This document shows positions 1-12,115 of a DNA stretch of 64,000 nt, in pieces. The stretch is from the NCBI GenBank assembly GCA_033977485.1, contig CM066982.1, positions 10,655,218 to 10,719,217 of the forward strand, given 5' to 3'. Under the pieces are notes generated by a model. It searched no databases and was not told the DNA's origin. It saw only the letters and a program-made list of their open reading frames with translations. Made by a program: the position numbers and the translations under genes. Numbering within the stretch: the stretch's first letter is position 1; every line of letters begins with the position of its first letter. This stretch comes from Hydrangea macrophylla. Lineage: Eukaryota; Streptophyta; Magnoliopsida; Cornales; Hydrangeaceae.

Positions 1-2990
1 AAAATGCAATAACTGTACGGTGATCATTCTTTTTTGTAGGAATAGTTTCTACCCATTTTGAAACATATTCGATTGCTAATAAAATATATTCATATTGGCA
101 AGATGGAGGAAAAGGTCCTATAAAGTCAATGCTCCAACAATCAAATATTTCAATTGTTATTATAGGGGTCATTGGCATTTGATTTCTTTTTGTAATATTG
201 CCTAACATTTGACAATGGTTACAAGCTTTACAGTATAAATATGAATCTTTAAATAGAGTGGGCCAATATAAACCACTTTGTAAAATTTTCATGGCAGTTA
301 CTCGAGATGAAAAATGTCCTTCACAAAAGGACGAATGACACATGAAAAGTACATTTTCGATTTCTTCATTAGGAATGCATTTTCTAATTACCTGATCAGC
401 ACAATATTTAAATAGATATGGGTCATCAAAGTAGAAATGCCTAGCAATAGCTAGGAATCTCTTTTTATCTGATGATGACCAATTACTTGGTATTTTTCCA
501 GTTACTAAATAATTGACAAGATCAGCATACCATGGCACAGAAGTCACAGAAAATAACTGTTTATCAGGAAAAGAGTATTGAATAGGTAGGGGTTCACTGG
601 TATTGTCTTCAAAAGTGAGGCAGGATAAGTGATCAGCTACCACATTTTCTACTCCTTTTTTGTCTTTAATTATTAAATTAAATTCCTGTAGTAGGAGTAT
701 CCACCTAATAAGCCTAGGCTTACTGTCTTTCTTTGAAAGAAGATATTTAAGAGCTGAGTGGTCAGTAAAACAGACAATAGGGGAACCAATCAAGTATTGC
801 CTAAATTTATTAAGGGCAAATACCATGGCTAGTAATTCTTTTTCAGTAGTTGAGTAGTTCATTTGAGCAATATCCAGAGTTCTACTGGCGTAGTATATAA
901 CTGATGCCTTTTTATCCTTTCTCTGCCCTAGGACAGCTCCAATGGCAAAGTCGCTAGCATCACACATTAATTCAAATGGTAAGCTCCAATCAGGAGATTG
1001 CATAATAGGTGTAGTAGTGAGATGCTCTTTTAATTGCTCAAAGGAGTTTTGACGTTCTTTAGTCCATTCAAAAGGTGTGTCTTTGGCCAATAATTGACAT
1101 AAAGGTCTAGAAATAGTACTGAAATTTTTTATGAATCGGCGATAAAAACCTGCATGTCCTAAGAATGAACGGATGTCTTTTACGGTCTTGGGAATAGGTA
1201 AATTAGCTATAAGATCTATTTGGGCTTTGTCCACCTATATCCCATTTTCAGAAATAATGTGTCCTAAGACAATTCCTTTAGTGACCATGAAATGACATTT
1301 TTCCCAATTTAAAACTAAGCTTTTTTCTTCACATCTTTGAAGAACTTTCTGAAGATTGCTAAGGCAATCATCATAGGATTTGCCAAAAATTGAAAAATCA
1401 TCTATAAAAACTTCTAAATTCTTTTCTACCATATCATTGAAAATACTTAGCATACACCTTTGAAAGGTCGCATGTGCGTTGTAAAGACCAAAGGGCATTC
1501 GGCGATAGGCGAAAGTTCCAAATGGACATGTGAAAGTAGTTTTTTCCTGATCTTCTGGTGCAATCTCTATTTGATTGTAACCACTATAACTATCTAGAAA
1601 ACAGTAATACTTATTACCCGCTATTCTTTCTAACATTTGATCCATAAAAGGTAAAGGAAAGTGATCCTTATGAGTTACAACATTGAGTTTTCTATAGTCT
1701 ATGCATACACGCCATCCAGTAGTGACACGAGTGGGAATTAATTCTCTCTTTGAATTCAAAACAACTGTAATTCCTGCTTTCTTTGGCACAACTTGTGTTG
1801 GACTTGCCCATTTACTATCGGATATTGAATATATAATGCCCATGTCGAGTAGCTTGAGAACTTCCTTCTTAACTACTTTCTGCATAATAGGATTAAGTCT
1901 TCTTTGCATTTCTCTTGAGGTTTTAGCATTATCTTCAAGATATATATTGTGAGTGCATATTGAAGGGCTTATTCCTTTTAAATCTGCTATACTCCAACCA
2001 ATGGCACTTTTATGCTTCTGAAGCATACTAATGAGTTTATTTTCTTCACTAGAGTCTAGAAGAGATGATATTATTACGGGATAAGTATTATTATTATTAA
2101 GGAAAGCATATTTAAGCTCTTTAGGGAGTTCTTTTAATTCCAACTGTGGAGTTTGTAAATTAGATGGAAGTGTTAATGTAGTCTTTGGTGGTAAAGGTTC
2201 AAAATATGTGGTCCACATTGCTTCTTGAATTATTTCTTCTATTGAATCTTCATTAAAACATACTTGACTCATAAGATGTTCTTGTAGATTATTACTGTCG
2301 AGCTTCTGAATAGAGTTATTAATAACAGATTCTACTGTATCATTGTAACAAGTCAAGTTAAAATATTCTCGTGATAGAGATTCAATAGAATGAACTTCTT
2401 CAATATTCTCATCTTCTTCTTGATGTTGTGGATTACAAAAAACTTTAATATTTAAATTCATATTTCCAAATACTACAGTCATCATACCACTGCGGATTCG
2501 AATAGTGGCATCAATGGTAGCCAAGAAGGGCCTTCCCAAAATGACTGGTATTTGCACATTAGCATCTAATACTGGTTCTGTATCAAGGATGACAAAATCT
2601 AATAGAAAAATAAATTTGTCAACTTTGACAAGAACATCTTCCAGAATTCCTCATGGGTATTTTGTAGATCTATCAGCAAGTTGTAATACCATGCGAGTAG
2701 GCTTTAGCTCACCTAATCCAAGTTCTTGATAAACAGAATAAGGAAGCAAGTTCACATTAGCTCCTAAGTCAAGGAGTGCGTGATTAATTTTGTGATTTCC
2801 AATAATACACGATATTGTTGGTGCACCTGGGTCTTTAAATTTTGTTGGTAAATTATGCTGTACGAAGGAATTAATTTCTTCAACGAAGTCAGCGGAATAC
2901 GCATCATTTCGTACATTTTGCTTACGTTTGACAGTACATAAATCCTTTAAGAATTTTGCATAAGCAGGTACTTGATTAATTTAATCTAAG
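1..2990 (-). pseudogene. Athila-1 pol: protease, reverse transcriptase, RNase H, integrase (partial)
   Basis: The pol part of the polyprotein makes the element's protease, reverse transcriptase, RNase H and integrase. The protease active-site region reads DLGAN near 2780. Reverse transcriptase holds an FIDDF catalytic box at 1394-1408 (the YxDD equivalent). RNase H has MCDASD and TDHSALKY. The integrase zinc finger (H, H, then CKACNHC) and the first catalytic Asp (DFIGPFP) lie in 1-350, and the frame is still open at the window edge. Two in-frame stops are seen: TAG at about 1235, where GIQVD would be expected, and TGA at about 2650, in a context expected to be CGA. Both fit C-to-T change. 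The longest uninterrupted part is 1235-2557 (440 codons). The host relevance is none beyond the element itself. Confidence 0.88.
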
Positions 2991-3126
2991 AGAGGAATAT
3001 TAATATGCACTTGTTTAAATAATTCTAAATATTCTTGATTCTTATCATTTTGGTGTTTTCTTAAAAGTTGTGGATAAGGAATTTGAGGAGAGTATTCAGG
3101 AGTTTCCTCTGTTTCTTTTTCCACTG

Positions 3127-4810
3127 TTAAATCAAAAGTTTCATTTTTTTTTGAGAAATTTGTTGTTTTTCAAGGGTTTCAACTTCAACTTTAACTTCAT
3201 CAGTAATTTTATCTTCATCTATTTCTTCCTCAATTTTTATCATATTATCTTCCTTATTTGTATGCTCAATTTCTTCTAAAGAAGGTGAAATTTCTTGTCC
3301 AACAGCCTTACCACTTCTTAGTACAGTTATAGCTTTTACTTGTTCATGTTGATTATTACCAGAAGTTGAGGGACCACCTTGTGGTTGTCCCCTTGGATTA
3401 GGTTGTGGTTGGGCAGGAAAAATGCCTTTTCCTTTAGAATCATGTTGATTATTAATCCTATCCACAGATGTTTGTAGTTTTTCCATGATTTGTATTAATT
3501 GTTGCATCATAGACTGTAAAGGCTCTTCTTGCACTTTCTTGTGCGGAGGCACATAAACATTAGAATTTTGCTGTGTATTAGGATATGTATTTTGTGTTTG
3601 TTGAAATTGAGGCGGAGGAGGTAAATATTGATTATTTTGAGGAGGTTGGTGTTGAGTTTGAAATCGTAAAATACCCTCTTTTGCATACATATGATTTGGA
3701 GGATTTCTCCAGTTAGATTGGTATGAATTACCATAGGTGTTTTGGGGACTCCTATAATTATTCACAACGTTTATCTCTGCTGGAGCTGTTTCCTGACAGT
3801 TTGAACTATTAGGACATTCATTCGCAGAGTGTCCTAAAGTATGACAGCCGTCACAAAGTTCTCTTTTCTTCTTAGGCGGATTATTTTTTTCTACTGTTAT
3901 AGCTTCTACTTTACGTGCTAATTCTTCATATTTCAGTGTTAGTTCATCTTCTGACTGTAATTAGTATAAACTTTTAGCTTTTTCCGTCCTACCAATTTCT
4001 TCTTTTTCCCACTGGGAAGCATTTTCGCTAAGCCAATCAAAATATGATTCAGCTTCATCGGCAGTTTTACTCAAAAATTCTCCTTGACACATAGTTTCAA
4101 CTAATTTCTTTGATTTTGGTTCTAATCCTTCATAAAAGAAATTAATTAGACGCCATTTTTCAAATCCATGATGTAGACAAGCTAGTAGGAGATCTTTAAA
4201 ACGTTCCCAAACTTCAGGGAATAGTTCCTTTTCTTTTTGAGTAAAAAGTTTAATTTGACGCATTATGCTATTAGTTAAATTTTTTGGATAGAATTTTTTT
4301 AGAAAGGCTTCATTCATATCATGCCATGAAGTTATAGATCTAGGATGGAGAGATAAAAGCCAAGATTTAGCTTTATCTTTTAAAGAAAAAGGAAAAAATC
4401 TTAAGACGGATTATTTCAATAGGACAACTTTGATCAGAGAACGTACTACAAACTTCTTCATATTCACGAATACGAAGATAAGCACGTTCTAACCCCATTT
4501 CATGGAAAGTTGGTAAGAGTGGAATCATGCCCTGTCTAAAGTGAAAATTTTCTGTATGTCTAGGTAGAGTGATGCAAGAAGGAGTGATGTTTCTTTCTGG
4601 GGTAAATAAATCACGTAAAGGACGTTGTTCACGTTTTGGTAAAACAAATTGTGGTATATTTTCCCCCTGCTCACTATGAGCATCATCAACGATTCCTTCT
4701 GCTCCTACAATTTCTGCCATTATTCTAGGAAATTGTCTACTAGATGAATCAGTAGAAATATTAGAATTATGTGGTACTAGATATAAAGCCTCAATAGTAT
4801 CTAAGGACAT
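3127..4810 (-). pseudogene. Athila-1 gag
   Basis: Gag forms the virus-like particle of the element. It starts at an ATG at 4810 and shows the plant gag capsid core (AFLKKFYP, WERFKDLLLACLHHG) around 4320-4000. A CCHC zinc knuckle (CDGCHTLGHSANEC) lies at about 3856-3812. A Gln/Asn/Pro-rich linker (3765-3450) and a Glu-rich tail (to 3127) follow. One frameshift near 4380 separates the first 145 codons from the capsid core, and a stop sits after the SLY residues at 3961. The order and spacing match the second Athila copy at 51.8-50.0 kb. It is non-functional as read. Confidence 0.8.
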
Positions 4811-5185
4811 AAGAAGTAAGTGAAAACTAACTGATAATAATATTATTATGATTATTATTATTATTATTAGCTAAGTAAAAATAAAAGTCTTTTTTTATTA
4901 TTATTTTATAATTTTTTTATATATTTATGTTTTAGAAGATAAGTTTATATAAAGATAAACACTTACGTACTTATAAATATATATTTATATATATTTCACA
5001 AGGAAAGAAATTATATATAATTTTTTTTTAATTTATTTATTTTTTCTTATGTTATCATTTTTTTTAAAAAGAAAACTTAATTATTTATAAGATAGAATAA
5101 GTATATATATAGATATAGATATAGTTATAGTATGAAAAATAGTTTTAAACCTAACTTTTTTATTCATTTATTTTTTATTAACCGT

Positions 5186-5203
5186 TCCCCGGCGACGGCG
5201 CCA
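5186..5203 (-). other. Primer binding site, tRNA-Asp type (Athila-1)
   Basis: On the - strand the 18 bases read TGGCGCCGTCGCCGGGGA. This differs by one base from the complement of the plant tRNA-Asp 3' end (TGGCGCCGTTGCCGGGGA), the primer used by Athila and related Ty3/gypsy lineages. It sits about 375 bp upstream of the gag ATG and fixes the orientation and the 5' LTR junction just to the right. Confidence 0.85.
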
Positions 5204-5206
5204 AAA

Positions 5207-5790
5207 ACTTGACGACATCCTATTGACGCATTTTCTTATCATAACCAAGTGTAGGTGATCGTACAAGTAATAAAGTTCTGGAAGTCCAGGTCGAACCCAC
5301 AGGGAACGGAAAAATAAGATAGGCAATAACTATTTTGTCACGTAAAAGAAAATAAAAGATGATGAATTTTTGTGGGGTTTTACTAAACTACTAATTTTTA
5401 TAGTTTTGCAATAAAAGTAATTAAAGCTATTTTTCTTAACAGTTTATGGTAAAGATTTTAACAGTGCAAAATAAATTAACTAACATACTAGTAAGAAAAG
5501 GAAGAAAAATAAATAAAAGGTAAATTTTTGTGAGATAAACTTTTTAGATTTGATAATAGCGAAAGATGGAATTAATACAGATATTTAAGCAAAACTATTA
5601 AAAAAACAAGAAATATTAATTAACTAGGGGGAAATGATTTAAAGGAATTGGGAATATGCAAAGCAACACTAGATCCCACAACTTTTGTGCATTTGAAAAT
5701 GATTTGACTTTTAAGACCGCAGAGTCATTCTTTACTTGAAAATAAACTTTCACTAGTCAGGGTCATATCAAGTATGGCAGGTTTGATATG
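5207..5790 (-). repeat. 3' part of the Athila-1 5' LTR (outer boundary not resolved)
   Basis: Immediately right of the primer site the - strand sequence must be the end of the 5' LTR. The other LTR is outside the window, so the LTR start cannot be set by comparison, and 5790 is only a cautious limit. The stretch near 5260-5330 (GTCGAACCCACAGGG on the + strand) resembles conserved LTR-end sequence of plant Athila/Tat elements. No coding potential is seen. Confidence 0.5.
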
Positions 5791-5794
5791 AAAC

Positions 5795-5935
5795 AACGTC
5801 GTTTGGTTTAAAGAAAAATAAAAGGCAATTGGGCAGTAGCCAGGTTCAAACCGTGCCCGCCGCGGACGTGGGTTATTCAGCGTCCAGTCCCCACCACTCT
5901 GCCACTACACAATTACATGTCCATTAGTGGATAGA
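5795..5935 (-). repeat. Possible tRNA-like / SINE-like segment
   Basis: On the - strand this GC-rich island shows an RNA polymerase III A-box match (TGGCAGAGTGG) followed about 45 bp later by a B-box-like sequence (GGTTTGAACC, one base off GGTTCGANNCC). It stands out against very AT-rich surroundings. I cannot fold a full tRNA from it: the anticodon loop is too long and the T stem pairs only partly. It is therefore more likely a SINE head or a tRNA-related LTR segment than a tRNA gene. No clear target duplication was found. Confidence 0.3.
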
Positions 5936-7639
5936 AATATATATAAACACATACTTGAAATATAAATTTTGTCATATGAATTATTTGAGTATGCTAGGTG
6001 TTTTTTTTATGACAAAAGACATAGTTTGACGATCCACATAATTAGATTCTTATTTTAAATATGTAATCTTTTGAGCCCAATATAGCTATAGTATATAAAC
6101 ATGTTAAATGGTCATAAACTATAGATACATAGATATTTTTGGCCATAAATGGAAAAACAACCCTTCTAGATAAATTTGCCCATTTAAGATTAGTGCACAT
6201 AAGCTATGATTTCTAAGTTTTTTTATTGCATATCCCCAATTAAAGTTTTAGCCTACCATTTTGGAATTGAAACTATCTTCCAAATAAAATTTAAAGATAA
6301 ATTAAATAGATGCACGCAATCACCGTCCAATTTAAAATTAAAGTTGTAAAACCAAGGTAAGGGTAAAAATTAATATTATTATATTATTTTCTTCACTTAA
6401 CATGAGTTGGGGTTGAATTTGTGGAATCTGCAAAATAACAAAGTTTAGTACAACTAGGCTAATAAAATATACATAAATGAAAATACTGAACCAAAAATAA
6501 AATACTAAACCTTTGACTTTTGATTTTTGTGGGGTCACAGTGGTTGAACTCCAAGAACATAAATAAGGTCAAACCAAATCCTAATCTAATTTGGGAGTGA
6601 GATGTGGATATGGTGTGCTTGAGACTTTAGTAGGTGATTATAACAACTGCGTGGCTAAGAAATCTGGCATTTACTTGCAAAATCTGTCTTCTAGTGAATG
6701 GAAATATTGCTATAAAAACTGGAATTTGGGGTTTCAACTATTTTAGGGGACAACTACAAGTACTACTAGGCTAAAAGTATTAAATCTAAATTTTAATAAA
6801 AATATTTTACTACTGTAAATTGACAAAGGTTGTACAAGAAAACAAATATTTTAAATTTAAGAAATACAGTACACAAAGTTTTGCTACATACTTTTTGAAC
6901 ATGAAATCATCAATTACATAAAAGTAAATTTTTACAACTACTAGAACTAGAAAAGGCAAAGAAAAACTAAAGTTTTCTATTTCTAGGGACAATATAAAGT
7001 GCTCACATGATAACCTCCCTAAACTATTCTCTCCCTAAACTATTCTCTCCCTAACAGTGTGTGTTGTGTGTGTTGCAGCTTGTGAGTTCCTCCATTTTAT
7101 AGATGAATTCTATGATACATTTCATCACTGCGTTCGTCATCTGCTAGTTTTTTTCCTTGCACGATCGTCCCATTTTTCTCCCTTCTTCTGACACACTGCA
7201 CAGAATGAGAGAGATTGAGAGAAAAAAAGACAAAAAAAAAACATATCTTTATCAAAGCATCACTGTCTTACTGTCTTTAAAGACAGTGATGCTTAAGTGA
7301 TGCTTTTTTTTTTTGATTCATTTGATTCAATTCCTTTATTTTATTATAATTTTCATTTGGTTACTTTCAAACTGTAGTAAGCATAAGTGAATATAGGAAA
7401 CACTTCAGTGTGGTTGTTACTTATTTCATTCCCTTTATTTCACTTCATTTTTACCTAAACATATAAAACATGTAAAAACAAATAATTACATGCATTTGAG
7501 TGACATCGCCATTAAATTATATTAATTCAAATATGCATGTAAAACTAAGAATTTGGGGGATTAAATGAGCACTATGTCTATTATATTGGCACATGAATGT
7601 GCAATATTCAATGTTTGTCAGTGACTAACTCAAGTTATT
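5936..7639. other. AT-rich intergenic DNA
   Basis: No gene is supported. The stretch is AT-rich with scattered homopolymer runs. A short direct repeat of a 16-bp CT-rich unit occurs at about 7018-7053, and a perfect hairpin lies at 7255-7294, listed separately. Part of the left end may still belong to the Athila-1 LTR. Confidence 0.6.
7255..7294. repeat. Perfect 15-bp inverted repeat (hairpin)
   Basis: AAGCATCACTGTCTT at 7255-7269 is the exact reverse complement of 7280-7294, with a 10-base spacer that itself repeats ACTGTCTTT. The GATGC tail is repeated again at 7299-7304. Similar CACTGTCTTT / GACAGTGA words recur through the repeat cluster at 24.56-26.0 kb, so this may be a remnant of the same repeat family rather than a terminator. 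Confidence 0.7.
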
Positions 7640-9180
7640 GTACCATTGGGAATGGCTTGCATGATCATATGTGTGATATTGAAAAAGATAAAAATTTGGA
7701 TAACCAGCATGCGTTGCATACTCGGGTCTCCATGTGCTAGCCATATTGCCCATATAGCTGATAACCCATCAGCCAACTTGCTGCCTCATGTTCCTATTTA
7801 TGGGGTTGTTGTAGGGGAAGTTGTTGTATGTCAGCTTAGGGATGGATTTACGCAAGCTCTTGTGGGTGGCCCATCTGTGATTAATGAGGCTGAAATTAAG
7901 AATGTTTCTTGCACCCAATTTGGTCATTCTCATGCTGACACTCCTGTAGTTAAGTATGTTATCATGGGTCAGGTTTCTTGGCCAATTTACATAATCAACC
8001 AACCTATACTGGATTTAAACTTGACCATATTAATCTTGATGACTATAGGAGAAAGTTGAAGCTTAAAGTTCCTTTTGACATTATGGAGGCATGTGGTAAA
8101 GAATGGATTTCTACCCTTATAGGTTTCTGTCAAGGCAAGAAGCTTCCTTATACCCTTGTTAAGAATTCGAATGCACGATTGTGGGCAAAGTATGGCTTAT
8201 GTGACACCCTTTCAACTGACAATGGTTATTATTATTTTAAGTTCAGTGCTCATGAGGGAATGGAATCAGTTTTGGAGGAGGCCCATGGTACATTACAGGT
8301 AAGCCATTTCTCCTTCAAAAATGGCAACCTGGCCTCAAACTTGATAAATAAAGTGTCTCAAAGATTCCTCTTTGGATTAACTTCTACAATGCTCCCCTAT
8401 AATATTAGTCCCAAGAAGGTCTTAGTTATATTTCTAGCATGGTGGGTAGACTCTTTATGTTGACAAAGTGTAGCTAGTAGGAGACGGATATCCTTTGGCC
8501 GTGTGTGTATTGAAGTGAATGTTATGGATGACATTGTCAATTATTTTGATATTGGATCTGTTGAACCTAGGACTGATGTTGTTCATTTAATTCGAATTAA
8601 TATTGAATACCAATGGATTCCAAGCAAATGAATCAAGTGTATAGTTTTCAGCCATGACTACAATGTTAGTGCAAGCTTATACAAGATCAACCCCTCTCGT
8701 ATGCACAACCGTAAACAATGGGTTGTTGTGGATAGCAAGGCAAATACCACTTTTTTTCAAGGTATCCCTAATGTTCCTTTGGAAATGTGTATGGACACTC
8801 TGCCCATTGTTAAGAATACCTCAGATTCCTTAGAGGAAGGAAATGGAGAATGGACAATTGTAGCGAAGAAAAATGAAGGGAAGAAGATCATCGACGTTTC
8901 TCTTACTTGTCCCAAGGGCCCTAATTAACCTTGGGCAATATGTTCCAAGCTCTTTCCCCAACTGTTAATATGCAAGTATCTAGTATCTCTCTGAAAGAGG
9001 ATATTTCTTTGTCTCCTAAAGCTATTAATTGTGAAACTAATGTTGAGACAGATGCCTCTGTGGGTGACTCTGAGTTTGAATATGATCCCACAGCTCCTAA
9101 AAGTTCCATTTCTAATTGACATAAGAAGAAGGAGGCTAAGATTAAATTCAACAGAAGTCTCCCCAAAGGTCACCACAGTT
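7640..9180 (+). pseudogene. DUF4283-domain protein (LINE ORF1-like), decayed
   Basis: Conceptual reading in shifting frames gives a DUF4283-type protein. The N-terminal half of the domain lies at about 8020-8300 (a GYYYFKF core with a following VLEEAHG). Then, after a frame change near 8295, come QKWQPGLKLDK, IPLWINFYNAPL and GLSYISSMVGR to about 8455. A further frame change leads to RRRISFGRVCIEVNV (about 8475-8525). A remnant of the zinc-knuckle region follows at about 8640-8680, and an acidic tail runs to 9119. Such proteins are ORF1/gag-like parts of plant LINEs and related retrogenes that bind nucleic acid. At least three frame changes and several stops rule out function. No LINE reverse transcriptase follows, so it is an isolated fragment or a dead retrocopy. 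Confidence 0.75.
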
Positions 9181-9668
9181 AGATCTGGGTTTTTGTGTTG
9201 GTAGGTTTGAGTCCAATTGGTTGGTTGGGTCGTTGTTTAGCCTACTTTTTATTTATTTATTTATTTTATGGTCTTTGTAGGTTTGGCTATGTATCTCTTT
9301 GCTGTTTGGGATGGGGGTCTCTCCATTCCTTGGGTCGAATAGCCTCTCTTTCCTTGCTAGAGTTTTTCTCTGTTTATTTGAGCTAATTGTCTATCCAGGG
9401 GTATGCTCCTCTGTTTCTTTTGCAGATGCCATTTGACTTTTCTTTTATTGATTAACCTTTTTTTTAAACAAAAAATACAGTAATAAGCTTGTACTTAGAA
9501 TCAGCATTATTTTTCAAAAAATTTCTTAGAAAAGTCCTCATTCTAGGACTTGTGTGGTTAAAAGGCATGTACACTCCTTTTGTATCAAAAATTCCCTTAA
9601 AATGCTACTCTTACTTCTTCGGTAAACATTCTTAAATATATTTACAGAATATTTTTCACACTAATATA
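9181..9668. other. Intergenic stretch between DUF4283 pseudogene and element A
   Basis: T-rich sequence with a short ATTT repeat near 9250-9270. No coding region, RNA gene or terminal repeat could be supported. It may contain the 3' part of the DUF4283 element. Confidence 0.5.
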
Positions 9669-10428
9669 CTATCATGGTCCAGAACAGCAAAAATAGATAA
9701 AAATAAATTTCTTTTTGGGGTCCATAGGGAATGGCGAGTGAAGTCACTAAATTGTCCACACCACACAGTTCTAGTCAGCTAACAGGAACAATAATATAAC
9801 TGAACTGAAAAATACTACAAAGATCCTAGCTATTACAGAATCAGAGTCAACAGGAATATAAAAGGTTTGAAGGCAACATATGCCCAAGTACCAATTATAA
9901 TAAAACAACAGAAATAGAAACTAATAACTATATAGTCTTCAGTTGGAGTAAACGTAATCGTAAGAGGTAGAAGTTCTCTCCAGCATAACCATCATCGTTG
10001 GGGCCACCCTCTGCATATTCCCTTTTGGGTAGTGGTCGCCATTGTAAGCTCCATCACCTGTATTATAAGGAACAGGGTAGTCTGGATGGGGAATGTCTAG
10101 GCAATAATGTTAGTTAGCTTACTGAGAGTAAAAATTCACAAGATACCAGTTATCTAAAGTATAAATAAGTTATGAAGCGATATAAGTTAAGTACTAATAC
10201 CTACTATCTTCTCTTTATTCCAACTCGTCGTAACCCACCATTATCATCTTGTTATCCTAAGACCAATAACCAACGTATAGATATACCATTATTTCGTCCA
10301 TTGCTCGTTAAGGAGATATATATCACCCGCTGCATGTAATACCCTGTAATTTCACTGTACTTTGGTATTTCTATATATATAAATAAAGACCCTTTGATTT
10401 ATTCTCATCTTTGTTGAATTTTAGGTCT

Positions 10429-10602
10429 TAATCGATTGGCCTTTATACCAATCGATTGCCATCTTTTGAACCCACCCCAATCAATTGCCATCTTGTCGAC
10501 CTGAATCCATAATGTGGCACTATCCCAATCGATTGCCCTTGTATCTAATCGATTGCCATCAAATATCTGAAGCTAATCGATTGCCCTGATCCCAATTGAT
10601 TT
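10429..10602. repeat. Palindrome array 1, CAATCGATTG type
   Basis: Seven copies of the 10-bp palindrome CAATCGATTG or one- to two-base variants start at 10429, 10449, 10478, 10526, 10546, 10574 and 10593. Six of them form three pairs 19-20 bp apart. The variants CAATCAATTG and CAATTGATTT are what loss of the central CpG by deamination would produce. The array lies about 95 bp inside the LTR start and upstream of the TATA-like stretch. Confidence 0.85.
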
Positions 10603-10835
10603 CCATCTGCAGATCTTTGTTTTCAACTTTGCATGAGATCTTGACGTGTGGCACTCTTACCCTTTATATATACAAGCCCATATCATGCCTTGACGTTTGT
10701 TTGACAGTCTTGAGCTTGAGAGAGAGTAAGTATATATATACTCATACACACATATATATACATATATATATACAAACACCAATGCACATACTATCAAGGC
10801 AGAGAAGAGAAGGAGAAATAGAAGAATGAAGAAAG

Positions 10836-10840
<5 letters not shown>

Positions 10841-10904
<64 letters not shown>
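10841..10904. repeat. (GA)32 microsatellite
   Basis: A continuous GA dinucleotide tract inside the LTR fragment. The corresponding place in the other LTR copies has a short CT tract (13161-13180 and about 21635-21650), so this one has expanded. The Ser-Leu repeat reading frames it creates on the - strand are not genes. Confidence 0.97.
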
Positions 10905-10908
<4 letters not shown>

Positions 10909-11584
10909 TTGAGGTTTTGAGCCCCACAAGCCAAACACACATCCTTGGTGAGTCCAACTCACTTGGTGGTTACTTTTATAGGATAGTTTTACAAGTTTTA
11001 GTGGAGGTTAGACATAGTTAATACATCTTAAGGATGTTATATATGCTGGACTATTTTCTCATTGGAGAAGTCAAAGTCCCAATCGATTGGCTTTTATATC
11101 AATCGATTGCTATCAGTTTGGACCCACTCGTTTGGAAAGTTTGCCAATCCATTTCCATTGGTTGTAACCCAATCGATTGCAAAATCGATTGCCAAAGTTT
11201 GCAATTGATTGACATTGTTTTGGATCTAATCGATTGCCAAGTTTCCCAATCGATTGGCAATTACAGAATGTGGATTGTTTTATTTGTTTATTATATAAGG
11301 GGTTTGATTGTCCGATTATCGATCTGGACTTCCATGATACGACTATAGGGTAATAAGTGATAAGGTGATACAGTATTGGAATAATACATACATTGCATAA
11401 TGGATTAATGCATTAAACAGTGGAACCATTGATATAATGTTGCTAACCTTATTGAGAAGTTGACGTGCATAGTCATGGGTCTATTGACCGTAGAGGTTGA
11501 TATTATTTATATTGGTGAGCATGAATATGATTGCTAAGATTGTATGATGTCGGGTATGGGATCTTAAGGTATTGGGATAGGACT

Positions 11585-12115
11585 GGTACTACGTGTCAGG
11601 TTGACGTATAATAGAGTTGGACTACGTGTCAAGCTGATATATGATAGAATTGGACAACATGTCAGGTTTTAGGTATGATAGAGTTGAACTGCATGTCAGA
11701 TTTGGGAGGTTATGTGATGTGGGACTTCATGTCGAGTTTAATATATCGAGGCACGTGGTCGTAATATATCAGGGCTGGAATGCCGTAGTATATTACGGCT
11801 GTGTGCCGTAGCATTTGGGGCTGCGTATCGGGGCTGCATGCGATAGTAGCATATCGGGGCTGTGTGTCATAGTAGCATATCGGGGCTACGTGCTGTAATA
11901 GTACAGCGAAACTGAGTGCTGTGATACCATGGAGCAAAGTGCTATGGTATTGCGGAGCTTAGTGGTGTGGTGCGGTAGAAGCTGAGTGCTGTGGTATTGT
12001 GGAGCTAAGTGTTGTGGTATAGTAGAGCTGAGTGCTGTAGTATGTTAGGGTTGCGTGTCATATTATATCAGGGTTGTGTGCCATATTATATCAGGGCGGG
12101 TTGGCCAAAACGTTA
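11585..12115. repeat. Degenerate tandem repeat in LTR, unit about 25-30 bp
   Basis: About 18-20 imperfect units with a core like ATATCGGGGCTGTGTGCCGTAGT are strung together. They fall into sub-blocks (ACGTGTCAGG at the left, GGGCTG in the middle, GAGCTGAGTGCTGTGGTAT at the right). It occupies the same relative LTR position as the quite different GTCCACCGCTCGTTAAGGACATAT repeats at 20434-20748. Confidence 0.75.

Larger units (their letters stand above)
1..5203 (-). mobile_element. Athila-lineage Ty3/gypsy LTR retrotransposon, copy 1 (partial)
   Basis: Read on the - strand from right to left, this region shows a tRNA-Asp-type primer binding site (5186-5203), gag (about 4810-3127), protease (about 2790-2450), reverse transcriptase (about 2100-1240), RNase H (about 1000-640) and integrase (600 down to base 1). 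That is the Ty3/gypsy order. The reverse transcriptase wording (PFMDQMLER, TCPFGTFAYRRMPFG, FIDDF) and the Asp primer site are characteristic of the Athila lineage. The 3' part of integrase and the 3' LTR lie outside the left edge. Only a few stops and one gag frameshift interrupt it, so it is moderately young. It is a different sequence subfamily from the second Athila copy at 46.3-52.0 kb. Confidence 0.9.

Noticed and set aside
1..5203. Integrated pararetrovirus
   Set aside because: The order protease, reverse transcriptase, RNase H, integrase with LTR primer site and no movement protein is that of Ty3/gypsy retrotransposons.
5795..5935. Functional tRNA gene
   Set aside because: The acceptor and T stems do not pair properly and the anticodon loop is too long. 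Kept only as a tRNA-like segment.
10657..10962. Reading frames of 71-101 codons rich in Ser-Leu on the - strand
   Set aside because: They are translations of the (GA) microsatellite and are absent from the corresponding LTR positions elsewhere.
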